The translations under genes and the position numbers were made by a program. Of a DNA stretch of 64,000 bases, positions 22,993-34,304 are shown in pieces. The DNA lies in the NCBI GenBank assembly GCA_022457065.1, contig JAJGBQ010000001.1:1240001-1304000 (forward strand), given 5' to 3'. The notes below the pieces were generated by a model. The model was not told the origin of the DNA. It saw only the letters and a program-made list of their open reading frames with translations, and did no database searches. Positions within the stretch are counted from its first letter, which is position 1; every line of letters begins with the position of its first letter. Origin of the DNA: Curvularia sp. ZM96 (Eukaryota > Ascomycota > Dothideomycetes > Pleosporales > Pleosporaceae).

Positions 22993-24176
22993 CTAGTGAA
23001 ACGCCCTAAGCGTCTGCTCAACCGCAATGCCCAATCCACCGAATCCCAGCACAGTCCAGAGCCACTTATTCTTCAGTTCATCGGTACTAGGCCAGAAGGC
23101 ATTCTTGTCCTGGCGGAATTTCTCCAATTCACGGAGCTTCTCGGGAGACGAAGCTGAGTACCTGCGTTCCTGGTGCTTTTCCTTTTGGGCGTCGCCACCG
23201 AAGAAGCGGAGGAAGGCGTAGTTTGCAGCGGGGCCCAGGAGTTCAACGGGAGCGAGCATGTCGGAGCCGTAGAGCATGACGATGAAGGAGAGGTGGACGA
23301 GGGCGTCGCCGAGGTAGCTGGGAACGCTTGTTAGACAGGTTCAAGGTGAGATGGAGTGAGAAGGAAAGCTTACTTAGGGTTTCGAACGATGCTCCAGACA
23401 CCTTCACGCAGGATTCCCTTGTTGCCCTCGGCCTTGTACTGGTCGAGCTGGTAGTCTGCAAGCGTCTCGAGGGCCAGACCGGACGAAAACAAGCCGACGG
23501 CGAGCATCTGGATGAAAGGGTGGTATCCAGTCATGACCGCGCCCTCGTGGCGGAAAGGAGCCGTAAATGGAAGACTGATGAGCATCTGGAAGAACGCCTC
23601 TGGGATAAAGATTTTGAAAAGCGCACTGTTCCAGAAACCCTCCTCTTCCTTGACCTCGACGTAGCGGGGATCGTCGTCGCCTCGCTGGATCGAACGACGA
23701 GCAATACGGTAAAAGAGACGTCCGCCCCAGAGCGTGACGCCCGTGAGCATACAGCGTTCGTGCCATGACAGACGGCTAAAGGCTTGCGAGACAGTGTATC
23801 CAGCGGCAACACGGCGTCCGACGGCAGACCACCAGGCGTTGCAAACCTGACCGCTGGGCCATAGCCAGTCCTTTGCTTCAACACGGTTCGTGTACCGTGC
23901 TGCTCCATAGGCCAGGACCGCCATACCGGCATGAAGAGAAAAGGAGGGAACAAGCGTGTCTTTCAGGATACCAACATCGAAGAGCGAGGCATTGTGAACA
24001 TGCGTCTTGGAGTGGGTTCTGTCAACCAGTCTCGGAAGCTCTGAAGTATTGATCGCAGGACTCTGGCCAGAGCTGGGCTGAAGGTAAAAGTCATGTGGTC
24101 TCTGTTCCGCGACTTGGATGCGCACATCTGGAGCGCGACTCGGCTCGTTTGACGAGCTGAACCAGCCAGACGCCAT
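22993..24176 (-). CDS. DUF1295 / steroid 5-alpha-reductase-like multi-pass membrane protein
   Basis: Two exons (23374-24176, 22993-23317) give 375 aa. Splicing across a 56 bp intron creates VRNPNYLGDALVHLSF, matching the R-[HN]-P-N-Y-x-G motif of the DUF1295 and isoprenylcysteine methyltransferase / steroid reductase superfamily. Hydrophobic segments precede it (VPSFSLHAGMAVLAYGAA; FFQMLISLPFTAP; PFIQMLAVGLFSSGLALE) and follow it (LSFIVMLYGSDMLAPVELL). The C terminus has a charged stretch and one more hydrophobic segment (KWLWTVLGFGGLGIAVE). It is likely an ER or other internal membrane enzyme with unknown lipid substrate. ATG at 24176 (MASGWFSSS) is preferred over an upstream in-frame one. 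It is divergent from the Rid protein gene. Confidence 0.85.
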
Positions 24177-24682
24177 GATGCTGAGATGGAAAGGGAGCAA
24201 ATGCAAATCAGAGTGTCATGGAGGATGTCGCGCGACCACGCTCGAAACCAAGCTACTTTATCCTGTCTCGATGGAGCTTTCCCCGCATTCAGACGGAGAC
24301 AGGCGCGTCCGATATTGGGCGCTCATTCGTCCGGCTGCCAATGGAAAGGCCCGTCGTTTCCTTCTCTGCGTCTTCATCATGATCCAATCATGTTGCAAAC
24401 ATATATGCAGCCAATTTCCCAACATTGGGCGCGCCCGTGGTACGGTGCGTGTTGAGGAGACATGGCGTGAAAGCTGTCAGTGATGTCACGGTTGGCCCAA
24501 GTGGAAAGTGGGGGCGGTACCCTGTGCATGATGGCAGGCACAGTGTAATCGAACGCGCCCCTCTTGCCAAGACATGTAATGGCCGTGTTCTACTATAAGA
24601 CTTGCGAGTATCTTGATATAATGTATCCTTTAAAGCAACTGTTAAACTATATCCTGGACGGAGAGTGTTGAGTGTTTTGATC
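24177..24682. other. Divergent 5' region of the DUF1295 and Rid genes
   Basis: About 500 bp between two start codons. No specific motif is recognised. Confidence 0.5.
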
Positions 24683-25223
24683 ATGGCGTCCAACAAGCCC
24701 CAGGTGTTCAACCCACCTTCTGTGCCCAAACCACCACCAACCTACTCCCAAGTTTGCGTTACCCCTATTGTATCTTCATCCAAATTGGTTACGCTGGCTG
24801 GCCAGGCGGGCTTTCAAAAAGATGGAACCGTTGCTTCTGGAACCAAAGCACAAGCAAAGGCCACCTACGAGAATGTCCTCAAGTGTTTGGAGGCTGTTGG
24901 CGCAACACCACGAGACATTGTACGCTCTTTTCTACTTTGATATGACTTGAGATAGAGTGGTAGTACTACACAAGCTCTTCGTGAGCTTCTTACTGACTGT
25001 CTTCCAAATCCAGGTTCAAGTTCGGCATTACATTGTCAAAGAGACAGGCGACAAGGAGCAGGATGCAAAGGACGTTGCAGACCGAGGTTGGGGAGAAGAA
25101 TGGATAACATTCATGGACCACAATGCTGCTGGACATCGACCACCCGACACGGTTGTTGGCGTTGCGTGTCTGGCGAAGAAGGAGTTCTTGTATGAGTGTG
25201 AAGTCACGGCGCTGATTAGCTGA
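24683..25223 (+). CDS. Rid/YjgF/YER057c/UK114-family protein
   Basis: Two exons (24683-24919, 25014-25223) encode 148 aa. The 94 bp intron restores PRDIVQVRHYIVKE, the usual core of the Rid fold (conserved LAGQAGFQKDG, a helix with KATYENVLKCLEAVGA, and C-terminal CEVTALIS). Canonical RidA proteins hydrolyse reactive enamine/imine intermediates and use an Arg just before the VEV-like strand. Here the equivalent region reads PPDTVVGVACLAK, so that Arg appears to be missing. It probably belongs to another Rid subfamily with a different or unknown activity. No mitochondrial presequence is evident. Its 3' end faces FIG4, about 100 bp away. Confidence 0.88.
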
Positions 25224-25325
25224 GAGTATGTCCGTAGAGACGAGTGACATATGAATTGAGGCTGCAGCCATTGGTTTGGTCTGCTATCAGCTCTACAAAT
25301 GAATTACACAACTCTCTCCACCCCA

Positions 25326-28300
25326 TCATCTCACAGGCAACTGATTCTGCCACTCCGGATCCACTTTACTCTGCTTGAAAAAGCTCTTGCCCCTCAACCA
25401 CTGCCGATACGCCTTATACCGCTTCTTGCTCGTATCTTCGTCCTCGACATCAAGTGGGTTCTCTTTGACTCTCAAAAACTCTTCAAACTCCTCGATATCC
25501 TCTTCTGGGGTCTGGAACTTTGTACCGGACGCCTGGGGATAGTGGTGGGGCTGATGGTGGTTGTGATGCTGTGACTGTGGTGGTACGTCGTTGTATAAGT
25601 GCGGATGGTGACTGTATGTTTGCGGGTACGAATACGAAGGGGCGTGGGAGAAGGGCGTGCTGACAGATTGTGAGGTCATTGGTCGAGCGTGGTGTGAGGC
25701 AAAAGAGCGGATGGACGCGGCGTCTGTGTCGAATCGATGATCGGACAGCGTGATTTGGATGCCGTCTTCGTCAAAGTCTTTGGGCGCTGGGACGCTGCCT
25801 TCGGTTACGGAGAGGTAGTCGTAGTATTCCATTGCAATCGGATCGTCGGCGCTGGGCATTTCGCTGCTGACGACCAAGGGGAGGTTTAGTGGGTGTTCGA
25901 TGTAGCGCGAGTATTCGTCTTCTTCGCTGGGTGCAACTGAAGGGTTCATGCTGTTTTCGTAGAATTGCCGCAAGGTCCACTGATGGACGAGCGCTTTGTC
26001 GGCGGGCTTGAAGCCTGGTTTAAGCGTTGACGATAGGCCGGTGGATGTCGATGATGAATTGTTCATTGACTGGTAGGCTGATGTTGCGGAACCCGACATG
26101 TGGGTCTCGAAGTGAGGGTCTCGCAGAATAGACTGTCTGACTGGCTGATCTCCATTGGGTACATTGGGATGCAAGTTTCTCCCGCGAGGGGCTGGGACAC
26201 GGTTGGGCCTTGATTCAGTCTCGCTCGATGGATCAATGATAGTGACACCTTTCCGTAGTCCCTTCTTTTCGTCTCGTCCTTGCGCGTCAAGCTCCTGTTG
26301 CTTCTTGCGAGGCACAAATGGAGACATGTTTTCCTTCCTCGATGGGTACGTTCCGTCCCGTCCAGGTCTTGGCTTTGCCAATCGAAAGGCAAAGATCTTG
26401 AGGTAAGAAGAGATAGCTAGTGGTCGATAATACTCGAGCCAATAGTCGTCGCGGAAGCTGACAAAGTCAAAAGCAGTTTCTTGCGTCGGCCGCGCTGGCA
26501 TGATTACAGGTGGCAGCGAACGTTGCTGAAGATGTGCAAGAGTGTACCAGTGGATATAGTCTCTCCTATTTCGCTCGAGGACGGTTTGCGGACTCTGGTG
26601 GTGAAGATAGTAATCAGTGGACAGGTCCCACAACATTGGCTGGCCATGCGAATAGGTGTAGTATCCCAGGAACAGGTTGTAGGCTTCTTGACGTTGTGAG
26701 TCGAGAAAGGAGTTATGGTAGTATCGCTTGAAACTCTCCACCATGTCGCGCGAGCTGCTTTGCCACTGATTGATCTTCCGGTACGTGGCCATGGTATTGA
26801 CGAGATGTGATCCACCATATTGGATTGCAATAGTGTCACCATGGCCGTGAAACATCTGTGTGAATAGTTCCACACAATCGGAATCGTATTCCACAGTGTT
26901 TCCAGAAATGACACCCAGCGCCTGCAGCTGGCGGCCGAGAGCACGCTTTCCGATAACGAACTGCGCTGCGTTGGTCCGATCTAGACAGTCAATGCAGTTT
27001 GTCCTAGCAACACCGTTCTGCACTTGCGGCGCATCAAACTCGCCGTCACCATTCCGGAAGAAACCTGTTTTACGCATAACTTTCTCAGCAAGGTTTTCCA
27101 GAGTGCCTATGACATCCTGCCCTCTCGTTTTGGCTGCTCTGGACATGTCGAATGCCTCATACAGGATCTTCTTGTCTTTAGGCAGAGATTGGTTGAGATA
27201 GTCAACAGCGTGTTTGTATTCATGCAGCAGCTTGGACTCTCTCGGCGTTCGCTCTCGAGCCTTGATCAAATTAAGAACATAGACAGGAGCTCCATATCGT
27301 TCGAATAAATTGTCAAAATGCAACGCTGCTGCACTGTAGAAGGGGTCAACAAGGTTGAGATCAATGTCAGGCTTTGGGGTTACACCGGTATTGTCTTGCG
27401 TCCAATATAGTGGTATGCTGCCTCGATGTTGAACATAGGACGTGTAGCTGGGATTTGCATATAGTTTTGGTCCTGGTGCATGGAATGATGTCGTGGTTTG
27501 TTCGGATACAATCTGCTCAGTTTCAACATCGTTTGCGACATAGCCAAGATCATTTGTTCCTCGTTTCAGGAATCGGGCTCCAGCAAAGAATCTGGATCTT
27601 CGGGCGATAATGGTAAGGTATACCCGACGACCGAACACATCGAGCGAGGCTTGATCAACGTAGCCATGAATGATTGGATGACACCAGTCGTACATGTTCT
27701 TTAGAGCTTCGCGTGCTGGGTCGAGAAGATGATGGTTCCAGACAAACATGTCCTGATAGTCGCGACCCGGATTTGGAATGCCTTCGCTTAGTGCATTCCG
27801 TTGCTGGATGATGTTCTGCTGCAAACTCCTCGTTACGTTGTAGGAATACGAAAAATAGAACGATCGCGTAAGGTCCATGTTGTTGAGAATTGACAGAAAC
27901 CTCGCCTCTTCTGGATTCCTATCTTTCTGGTATTTCGATGTGGATCCCGTTGTCAGAGGAATCATCTCTGTGCCATCAATCTGGTAGATGTAGTGGCCAC
28001 CCAGCATAGCTACTTGAGACCTCTTAGATATCAAGAGCATGTAGTAGGCCTCGGTGAAGCGAATGAAGCCCAACAACCCCCACGTGCTGCATTTCAACTT
28101 CATGCCTCCTGTGGCTTTGTTGCCGTCAGCTATTGTGTCCAGGAGCTGGTGCATTTCTCGTCGGCTGTAGACTATATCATCCTCGAAGATATTCAGGTGT
28201 CCCGGCGCAGCTGTCCTATCGATCTTCAACACACGAAACTGCTTATCTGTGATGTCGGCACCGATGAGGTAGAAGCGGGTACTGGTTTCGTACAGGGAAA

Positions 28301-28673
28301 ATTTGTGCATCCTCTTGATACCGCCGTCGCCCACATTTTGATATGTCGCGCCCTTGATCTTATGTACTGTCGAGGGTGTCGATGGTCCATGGAATGTTAC
28401 ATTCACGTTCGGGTTCTCTTCTTCACCGCCAAACTTTGTAGATGCAGATTCTCTCCGGGGCTTTCCGTGACCGGGTAGTTTTTCCAAGTCAGCTTCTGGC
28501 TTGAAGTTGTGATCATGTTCAAGTGGCAAGACCTGCGGGCTTCCAACAGCAGTTGGAGCTTTCTCGATGTCATCTAGCTTGTCTGGGCTGATGCTTTCGT
28601 GTGATGTGGTTGCTCTCGATGCTACTGAACTGGCCCGTTCCGGGGAGTCCAGCCTTGACTTGGATCTCTCCAT
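25326..28673 (-). CDS. FIG4: Polyphosphoinositide phosphatase Fig4 (Sac domain)
   Basis: A single uninterrupted frame of 1115 aa. The N-terminal about 100 residues are disordered. The Sac domain covers about 120-690 and contains the catalytic motif RTNCIDCLDRTNAAQF (CX5R). Fig4-type sequence includes QFVIGKRALGRQLQALG. The C-terminal part is long, polar and His/Pro/Ser rich (many HH near the end). Fig4 acts with Fab1 and Vac14 on the vacuole or endosome membrane and removes the 5-phosphate of PtdIns(3,5)P2, also supporting its synthesis. The long tail exceeds the yeast protein (879 aa) and is typical of filamentous fungi. The start ATG at 28673 follows an upstream in-frame break. Confidence 0.93.
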   Translation of the reverse strand: MERSKSRLDSPERASSVASRATTSHESISPDKLDDIEKAPTAVGSPQVLPLEHDHNFKPEADLEKLPGHGKPRRESASTKFGGEEENPNVNVTFHGPSTPSTVHKIKGATYQNVGDGGIKRMHKFSLYETSTRFYLIGADITDKQFRVLKIDRTAAPGHLNIFEDDIVYSRREMHQLLDTIADGNKATGGMKLKCSTWGLLGFIRFTEAYYMLLISKRSQVAMLGGHYIYQIDGTEMIPLTTGSTSKYQKDRNPEEARFLSILNNMDLTRSFYFSYSYNVTRSLQQNIIQQRNALSEGIPNPGRDYQDMFVWNHHLLDPAREALKNMYDWCHPIIHGYVDQASLDVFGRRVYLTIIARRSRFFAGARFLKRGTNDLGYVANDVETEQIVSEQTTTSFHAPGPKLYANPSYTSYVQHRGSIPLYWTQDNTGVTPKPDIDLNLVDPFYSAAALHFDNLFERYGAPVYVLNLIKARERTPRESKLLHEYKHAVDYLNQSLPKDKKILYEAFDMSRAAKTRGQDVIGTLENLAEKVMRKTGFFRNGDGEFDAPQVQNGVARTNCIDCLDRTNAAQFVIGKRALGRQLQALGVISGNTVEYDSDCVELFTQMFHGHGDTIAIQYGGSHLVNTMATYRKINQWQSSSRDMVESFKRYYHNSFLDSQRQEAYNLFLGYYTYSHGQPMLWDLSTDYYLHHQSPQTVLERNRRDYIHWYTLAHLQQRSLPPVIMPARPTQETAFDFVSFRDDYWLEYYRPLAISSYLKIFAFRLAKPRPGRDGTYPSRKENMSPFVPRKKQQELDAQGRDEKKGLRKGVTIIDPSSETESRPNRVPAPRGRNLHPNVPNGDQPVRQSILRDPHFETHMSGSATSAYQSMNNSSSTSTGLSSTLKPGFKPADKALVHQWTLRQFYENSMNPSVAPSEEDEYSRYIEHPLNLPLVVSSEMPSADDPIAMEYYDYLSVTEGSVPAPKDFDEDGIQITLSDHRFDTDAASIRSFASHHARPMTSQSVSTPFSHAPSYSYPQTYSHHPHLYNDVPPQSQHHNHHQPHHYPQASGTKFQTPEEDIEEFEEFLRVKENPLDVEDEDTSKKRYKAYRQWLRGKSFFKQSKVDPEWQNQLPVR

Positions 28674-29238
28674 GATTAGCGATTAGTTGGCGGATGAGTT
28701 TGGAGCGGTTTAACGAAAGAGATGGCTGTCATGTGGTCACGTCGTGTTCGCCAGAAACCCAAAGCGGTCATGTGTGCGCATGATGCATCGTAATCACAAC
28801 TCAGACACAAAGATTGCGTTCACAGACCAATCGTTGCGAGAAGGAAGCTAGAGGAATGGTTATCCAGGTGCAGTGCATCCCCGACTGAAAGGGTCCCGTA
28901 TGTGTTGTTTTCCCCACTAGGTCCCAGCTCATGGAAGCTTGGCGCACGTCAATGCGCCTATGGGCACCTGGGCTCTCACGCATCTAGTAAACTAGAAAAT
29001 CAACATGAGTTGGCCTACGCTGTTAACACAGTAAAACATAACTATGACAACCATAGCTAACTTTGAAAGTAGACTACTAAGTACTAACAATATAATAAAT
29101 TATAAGCAGTTAACTATAACTAACTAATAAATATAACTACTTTCAAAAGCAGTAGGCCGCCATTCTCCAGTTTTACCAGTCGCGAGAGAGCTGGGCTAGT
29201 TTAGTCTTTCTAAATAGATTACACTAAAACGAACATAT
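28674..29238. other. FIG4 promoter side and MFS 3' side, with a TA-rich insert
   Basis: This holds the 5' region of FIG4 (near 28674-28900) and the 3' UTR of the MFS gene. Between them lies the TA-rich inverted-repeat stretch listed separately. Confidence 0.5.
29008..29160. repeat. TA-rich inverted-repeat element (MITE- or RIP-like, tentative)
   Basis: A sharp drop in GC is seen, with many TAACTA/TATAA strings. A perfect 11-bp inverted pair (TTTGAAAGTAG at 29062-29072, its complement at 29137-29147) lies inside. A second, shorter inverted pair (GGCCTAC at 29012-29018, GTAGGCC at 29152-29158) lies outside, although the arms are not evenly spaced. High TpA content fits repeat-induced point mutation. 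No target-site duplication was established. Confidence 0.35.
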
Positions 29239-31086
29239 CTAGAGCATGAAACTAAACCTTTCTCTCTTTGCAACCGTGTTTCCACCCTCATTCAACGGCA
29301 CACCTGCATATTCCGCGCTGCCACTTTCACCCAGCTTTCTATTTTCTTTAATCAGCACCCACCTCAGTACCGCAGCTAGAACTCCCACCAGCAGCATAAA
29401 CGCAGCGCATATACTCATACCCTTCGCATAATATGGGCCATCTCGGTCAGGAAAGATGCTCGTACCAATCAGTGGTCCCGTTTGTCCGATGAGATTCAGA
29501 ATGGCCATCCCAGTACCCTTCTTACTGTCACTTTCCTGGTTGTTGATCGTCCACGTTATAATGCACGTGATGGCACTAAAGAAGCCTGCTGTTGCGGGAA
29601 AGAGGGCTACGTAGCGGACCATTGTGTTATCAGACTCGAGATAGCCAGAAATTGCGATTACACTGTACCCAACTGTGGCGAGTAAGGAGTGGAACATGAT
29701 AAAAGTTGAGCGGGACTGCAAACGATCTGAGTAATGTGCGGTTGTGAGCACAATGACGAAGGCGAACAAATACGGAGGCGCCGACAAGCCTTGCGCGGTG
29801 ATCGACTCCCAGCCCATGTTTTTTATGACTGTGGGCAAGAAGACCGGCATCGAACTAAATGCGACGTTGCAAGAGAAGAACATGAGCGCTGTCAGGTAAC
29901 ACTTTGGATCCTTTAGAGCCTGGAGCACCTCGCGGAAATTAACGCCCCTTTTCTTTGGTGAGCCTTGGGACTTTTCGTTCTCCCTATCTTGATCCTCTCT
30001 CTCCCTTTCAGATCGCAATCTCAGTACTGCAACCTCGCGATGTCTTGGGCTCAGCCACTTTGCACGGCCTGGACCATCTGGTATGAAGTCCCACGCCCAG
30101 ACGGCGACCAGAACTGACGGAAACCCTTCTATTAAAAACAGTAGTCTCCATGGACTGAACGGACTATGCTCTCCGAGTTTGGTAATAAGATAGGCTAAGG
30201 CTCCAGCAAATGATGCCGAAAGCGGGCTTGCACTAACAATGATTCCGGTCCGGAAGGCGAGTTCATGTCGGCGGTAAAAGAATGAGAGATAGAACGGTAT
30301 CCCTGGAGCGAACGCAGCTTCACTGACACCTAGTAGAGCTCTTAGTAGAACGAGGAGACCGAAGGAGTTTATCACGGCTTGGAGCGACGCGGCAAGACCC
30401 CAGGATGCGGCACATAAAGCGATGTAAATGTGTGGTGGCACGATACGATACCTAACCATATTTAGCAACACTCGAGGCCTTGGTAGATGATACAAACATG
30501 AGTGTCATCCATTCAAAGACAATGTAGGGCAGATAAAATGCCCACAAAAGCCATTCGTACTGATTGGAGCTGAGGTTCAGGTCGTCGGCCAGACCAGCTA
30601 TGCGCGCATTACCGATATCTATCATTCTTGATCAGTACAATGATATTGCCTCGTCCGCCTCCGATGACACGCGCCCATGAGGTAGCAACAGTGGCTGAAG
30701 CACTCTGGGTATAGGATCTACTCACTCGACCGATCCAGGAAGCTCAGCATGTACAGGAAGGCCATGAACACTACTAGCCTTCGATCAAGCTTCTTGATGA
30801 CTGCCCGGTCCTCATCTGGGGTATACAGCTCGTAGCTTTGAATGGAATCAAGCGACGGACGGCTTGGTAGCAGGCCCTCTTCTTCGCCATCTTCTAGTTC
30901 TTCTTTCGAAACGGGTTCTTGGCGTGGAGAGACTGTTTGTAACTCAAAGGAGTTCGGTTCGTGGATCATAGATGAACCATTTTCATAGCGATCCGGGGGT
31001 TGATGCAAGGATGTAGCCTGGCGTGAAATCTCGTTGGTCCCACGAGATGCTGGTTTCTGTGAAGGATGGGACGAAGAGGAGGACAT
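29239..31086 (-). CDS. MFS transporter, anion:cation symporter family (Dal5/Tna1-like)
   Basis: Exons 30726-31086, 30498-30618 and 29239-30451 encode 564 aa. The two introns (107 and 46 bp) restore LDRSNIGNARIAGL and EWMTLMYRIVPPHIYIALC, both hallmarks of fungal anion:cation symporters such as allantoate and nicotinate permeases. The N-terminal 100 residues are polar and Ser/Glu rich, followed by about twelve membrane segments with the usual central loop (residues about 300-340, charged, with RESEREREDQDREN-like composition). Substrate cannot be read from sequence; small organic acids such as allantoate, nicotinate or vitamins are family-typical. The open frame continues upstream only to a GTG, so the ATG at 31086 (MSSSSSHPSQ) is the start. 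Confidence 0.9.
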
Positions 31087-31789
31087 GCTTGGCTTTGTCC
31101 GTGAAAAGAGGGGTGCATTGGCGAGAAAAAGGGTCACATTGAGTAGAGCGTAAGGGTCAGCACCAGCCGGAACTTCCGAAATCTAATCGTCGCATTGATG
31201 AGAACACCAAAAGTGTCCTGGAGATGACTATAACCCCGGTCCAACTATGTAAGATTGTAGTGATGACGCTTTGAGGCCCGTGCGGCTTACCCCACAGTTC
31301 CAGGGTCTCTTTCCCTGATCGACATACGCGTCGCGCATCGCCTCTTCACGTGTAGGAGCTATGGGGAGCCGCCAGCAGCACCCTTTGACGACTTTCACCT
31401 AGATCTGTTACTGGGATCTCCATCAACAATACTAAAAACAACCTCCGGAATAGCCTATATGATTCTCCTCGACTTGCTGTTGACTGAGGGAGTCCTACCA
31501 ATTCTTGCACGTGTATCTGTGATGCATCGCTCTCAATCCCTCTAGAATCGGAGATAATACTGGAGAACACATGCGATTCTATCAGCTCTCCATTTCCACT
31601 CAGAGAGCCGGAGGATTTGCCAATCTTGTTAGCATGGCTTCGGCCTACCGTTGTGTATGTGAGTAAAACGGAGAAATAAACGCCACGCAGCATGGTTCAG
31701 GTCAGATGAAAGAGACGACCGCGACAAGACAATGATCATATTCGGGGATCTGGAAGAACGACACCCCCTTTTGGCCCAACAGAGTTCGT
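31087..31789. other. Intergenic: MFS promoter and NOP53 3' end
   Basis: About 700 bp contain the promoter of the MFS gene and the 3' UTR of NOP53. Open frames of 60-115 codons on the minus strand show no recognisable product. Confidence 0.45.
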
Positions 31790-33168
31790 CTATTTTGGCA
31801 GTTGCCAGTCCTTGTAACTCCACTTTTCGGATACTGTGTACTTCTTTTGCTTCGCGTACGGAATCTGTCTCCTTGCTTCGACCTTGCCTTGAAGCATCAT
31901 GGTCCGGAAGCGATCCTTGAGCAAGTTTCCTTCGGGTTTGAGAAGACGAAGTGAGTCTCTCAGCTCGTCTGGAAGCACAACTTCGAGTGGGGCTTCGGGT
32001 ATTCTGGGATAGGTCAGCAAGTAGCGCAATTTCGGCGCAGAGAGGGAATCTTACGGGGCCTTGCCAAACTGTCTCTTCCTAAGCTCGATCTCTTCGCCAT
32101 CGTCTTCAGTTGCCTCAGCGTTCTGCTTCTCCAGAGCCTGTTGTACAGCAGCTCTGGCTTTCTCCTTCTCCTCGACACTCTTTGCTAGCCTCTTGATCTC
32201 TTGAAGTTGCTGCTCTTTTGCCTTCATCTTCGCTTCGTGCTTGGCCTTCCTCTCCGCCTCTTTTCTCTTCTTGATCTTGTTTCTCTGTGACATGGTTTTC
32301 CTCTCTGGCCTCTTCTTCTTTACCTCTTTGTTCTCATTGTCGCTGAAGCCCTCCCACTCGCTTTCCCAAACACTCTCTTCTCCAGAGTCTGATTCCGTCT
32401 CAGCGGCCGCGCGTTCCATGCGCTCAGCCTCTTCACGGGCCTCCTGTAGACGCTTCTTCTCCTCTTCGACAATTTTGTCAGATTCGCGCATAAGTTCGTT
32501 TTGCCAGTCCTCAAGCAGGGGATTGTACGACTTTCCGCCGGCAGGTTTGCGGACTGATGGAATGGCTTTCCCGGTCTTTGCTTGGGAGACAGGTGCGTGC
32601 TTCAGAGTCTTTGGCTCGACCTTTGGTTTCTTTTCCTCCAAGTATTCAAACTTGGGATCCTTCTTGACTTCTTGTACTGCCCATGGGTCATACATAGCAT
32701 CACCAGTCTGTACGACATCCTTCTTGACCTGCTCACCGCCGTAGGCAATGGCTCTTAACCTGTCGTATTCCTTGCCAGAGACTTTGGTCTTCTTTCTCTT
32801 GCCATCGTCTGCAACATCCGAAAGACGCTTCCTGGTGGGGACGGCAGGGACGGCAGAACGTTGGGCTAGGATTTCGTCGACCTTGAGGGGCTTGTGGCGC
32901 TTCGCAATGGATTTCTTGATCTCGGCAGATCCGAGGGTATCAACGGCGAAGAGTTCGTCGGCAGTCTTTTCTGCAATTACACCGCTACAAAATCGTCAGC
33001 ACAAGCGAGTAGTCGTGGCTAGCACGAGACTTACCCTTGGATTATTTGGTCGCGCACGTCTTCGAGGCCAGATTGGATTTCGGTGACATCGACATTTTTG
33101 CGCCAGGCCCTCTTGCCTTTGCGACTGGCTTGCTTGTACTGCGCGGGCGCTGCCCCCGTGTCTGCCAT
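31790..33168 (-). CDS. NOP53: Ribosome biogenesis protein Nop53
   Basis: Exons 33035-33168, 32055-32984 and 31790-32003 give 425 aa. Splices restore DQIIQGGVIAEKTADELF and FGKAPIPEAPLEVVLPDE, both typical of Nop53/GLTSCR2. N-terminal segment has SRKGKRAWRKNVD; the middle is rich in Lys/Glu with a strong coiled coil (about residues 210-350); the C terminus has LRLLKPEGNLLKDRF. Nop53 is a nucleolar 60S assembly factor that brings the RNA exosome helicase Mtr4 to pre-60S particles for 5.8S/ITS2 maturation. The gene is divergent from YPT6 with only 290 bp between start codons. Confidence 0.92.
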
Positions 33169-33458
33169 CGTATCTTTCGCGTTGTTGTGCTGTGGGGTTG
33201 TTGGTAGTCGCAAAAAGTTCAATCCAAAATTCCGACCAACGCGCGCACAGACTATCTGGGCAGGCCCACCCAGAACCCCTGCGCTTCTCGGTAGTCGGTG
33301 TTGGCCGCCCAGGGTGCGAGGCCTCCAGTTCGACCAGCACTCCTATTCAGACACCGCACCCCGCCAAGATACAGAAGCCCCAGGCTTGACTACTGCATAT
33401 ACACTTTGTCTTTTGCTTTTTCTTCATACTCTGTGGCTCCTCGCACCCATCTCTCAAC

Positions 33459-34304
33459 ATGGCGCAAGCAGGGTATTCGAATCCGCTCAAGAAGTTCAAG
33501 TGAGGTGTCCTCCGCAGCCACCTTGTACCTGACATACTAATTTGCTGCAGGCTCGTATTCTTGGGTGAACAGAGTGGTATGCAAGCGTCATTCTAACACA
33601 ACAGCGCGGGCATGTATGTTGACCAAATGTCTAGTCGGCAAGACATCTCTGATCACCCGGTTCATGTACGACTCGTTCGATAACACCTACCAAGCGACCA
33701 TTGGCATCGACTTCCTGAGCAAGGTGCGCGCTTCCCACCACCAAAATTTCAGGACATTGTCTGTAGAACACCTCTGACTGACCCTCTCAGACCATGTACC
33801 TTGAAGATCGAACGGTTCGCCTACAGTTGTGGGACACTGCCGGCCAAGAACGATTCCGGTCTCTGATTCCCTCGTACATCCGTGACTCCAGCGTAGCCGT
33901 GGTCGTGTACGACATCACCAACATCAAGACGTTTGAAAACACAAGAAAGTGGGTGGATGATGTGAGAGGTGAGCGAGGCAACGATGTGATCATTGTGTTG
34001 GTAGGGAACAAGACCGACTTGAACGACAAGCGCGAGGTCACAACAGCCCAGGGCGAAGAGGAGGCCAAGAAGAACAACCTGATGTTCATCGAAACCAGTG
34101 CAAAGGTTGGGCACAACGTAAAGGCATTATTCAAGAGAATTGCACAGGCGTTACCGGGCATGGAAGGCGAGGGTCAGCAAGGGCAGAGTCAAAGTAGGTT
34201 GCAAGGCCAGCGTCTGGACGAGTGTCATGCTAATCAGGCGCGCAGTGATCGATGTGAACATCAACCCAAGCCAGCCCGCGGCGGAAAACTCATGCTCATG
34301 TTAG
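33459..34304 (+). CDS. YPT6: Rab GTPase Ypt6/Rab6
   Basis: Five exons (33459-33499, 33551-33576, 33635-33723, 33791-34193, 34246-34304) encode 205 aa; the second exon is only 26 nt. All G motifs are visible after splicing: GEQSVGKTS (P-loop), TIGIDF (switch I), WDTAGQERF (switch II), NKTD and ETSAK. The switch sequence with [16 protein letters not shown] is typical of Rab6. The last exon adds [10 protein letters not shown] and the double-Cys C terminus SCSC for geranylgeranylation. It controls endosome-to-Golgi and intra-Golgi traffic. An annotation without the last short exon would lose the prenylation site. Confidence 0.95.
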
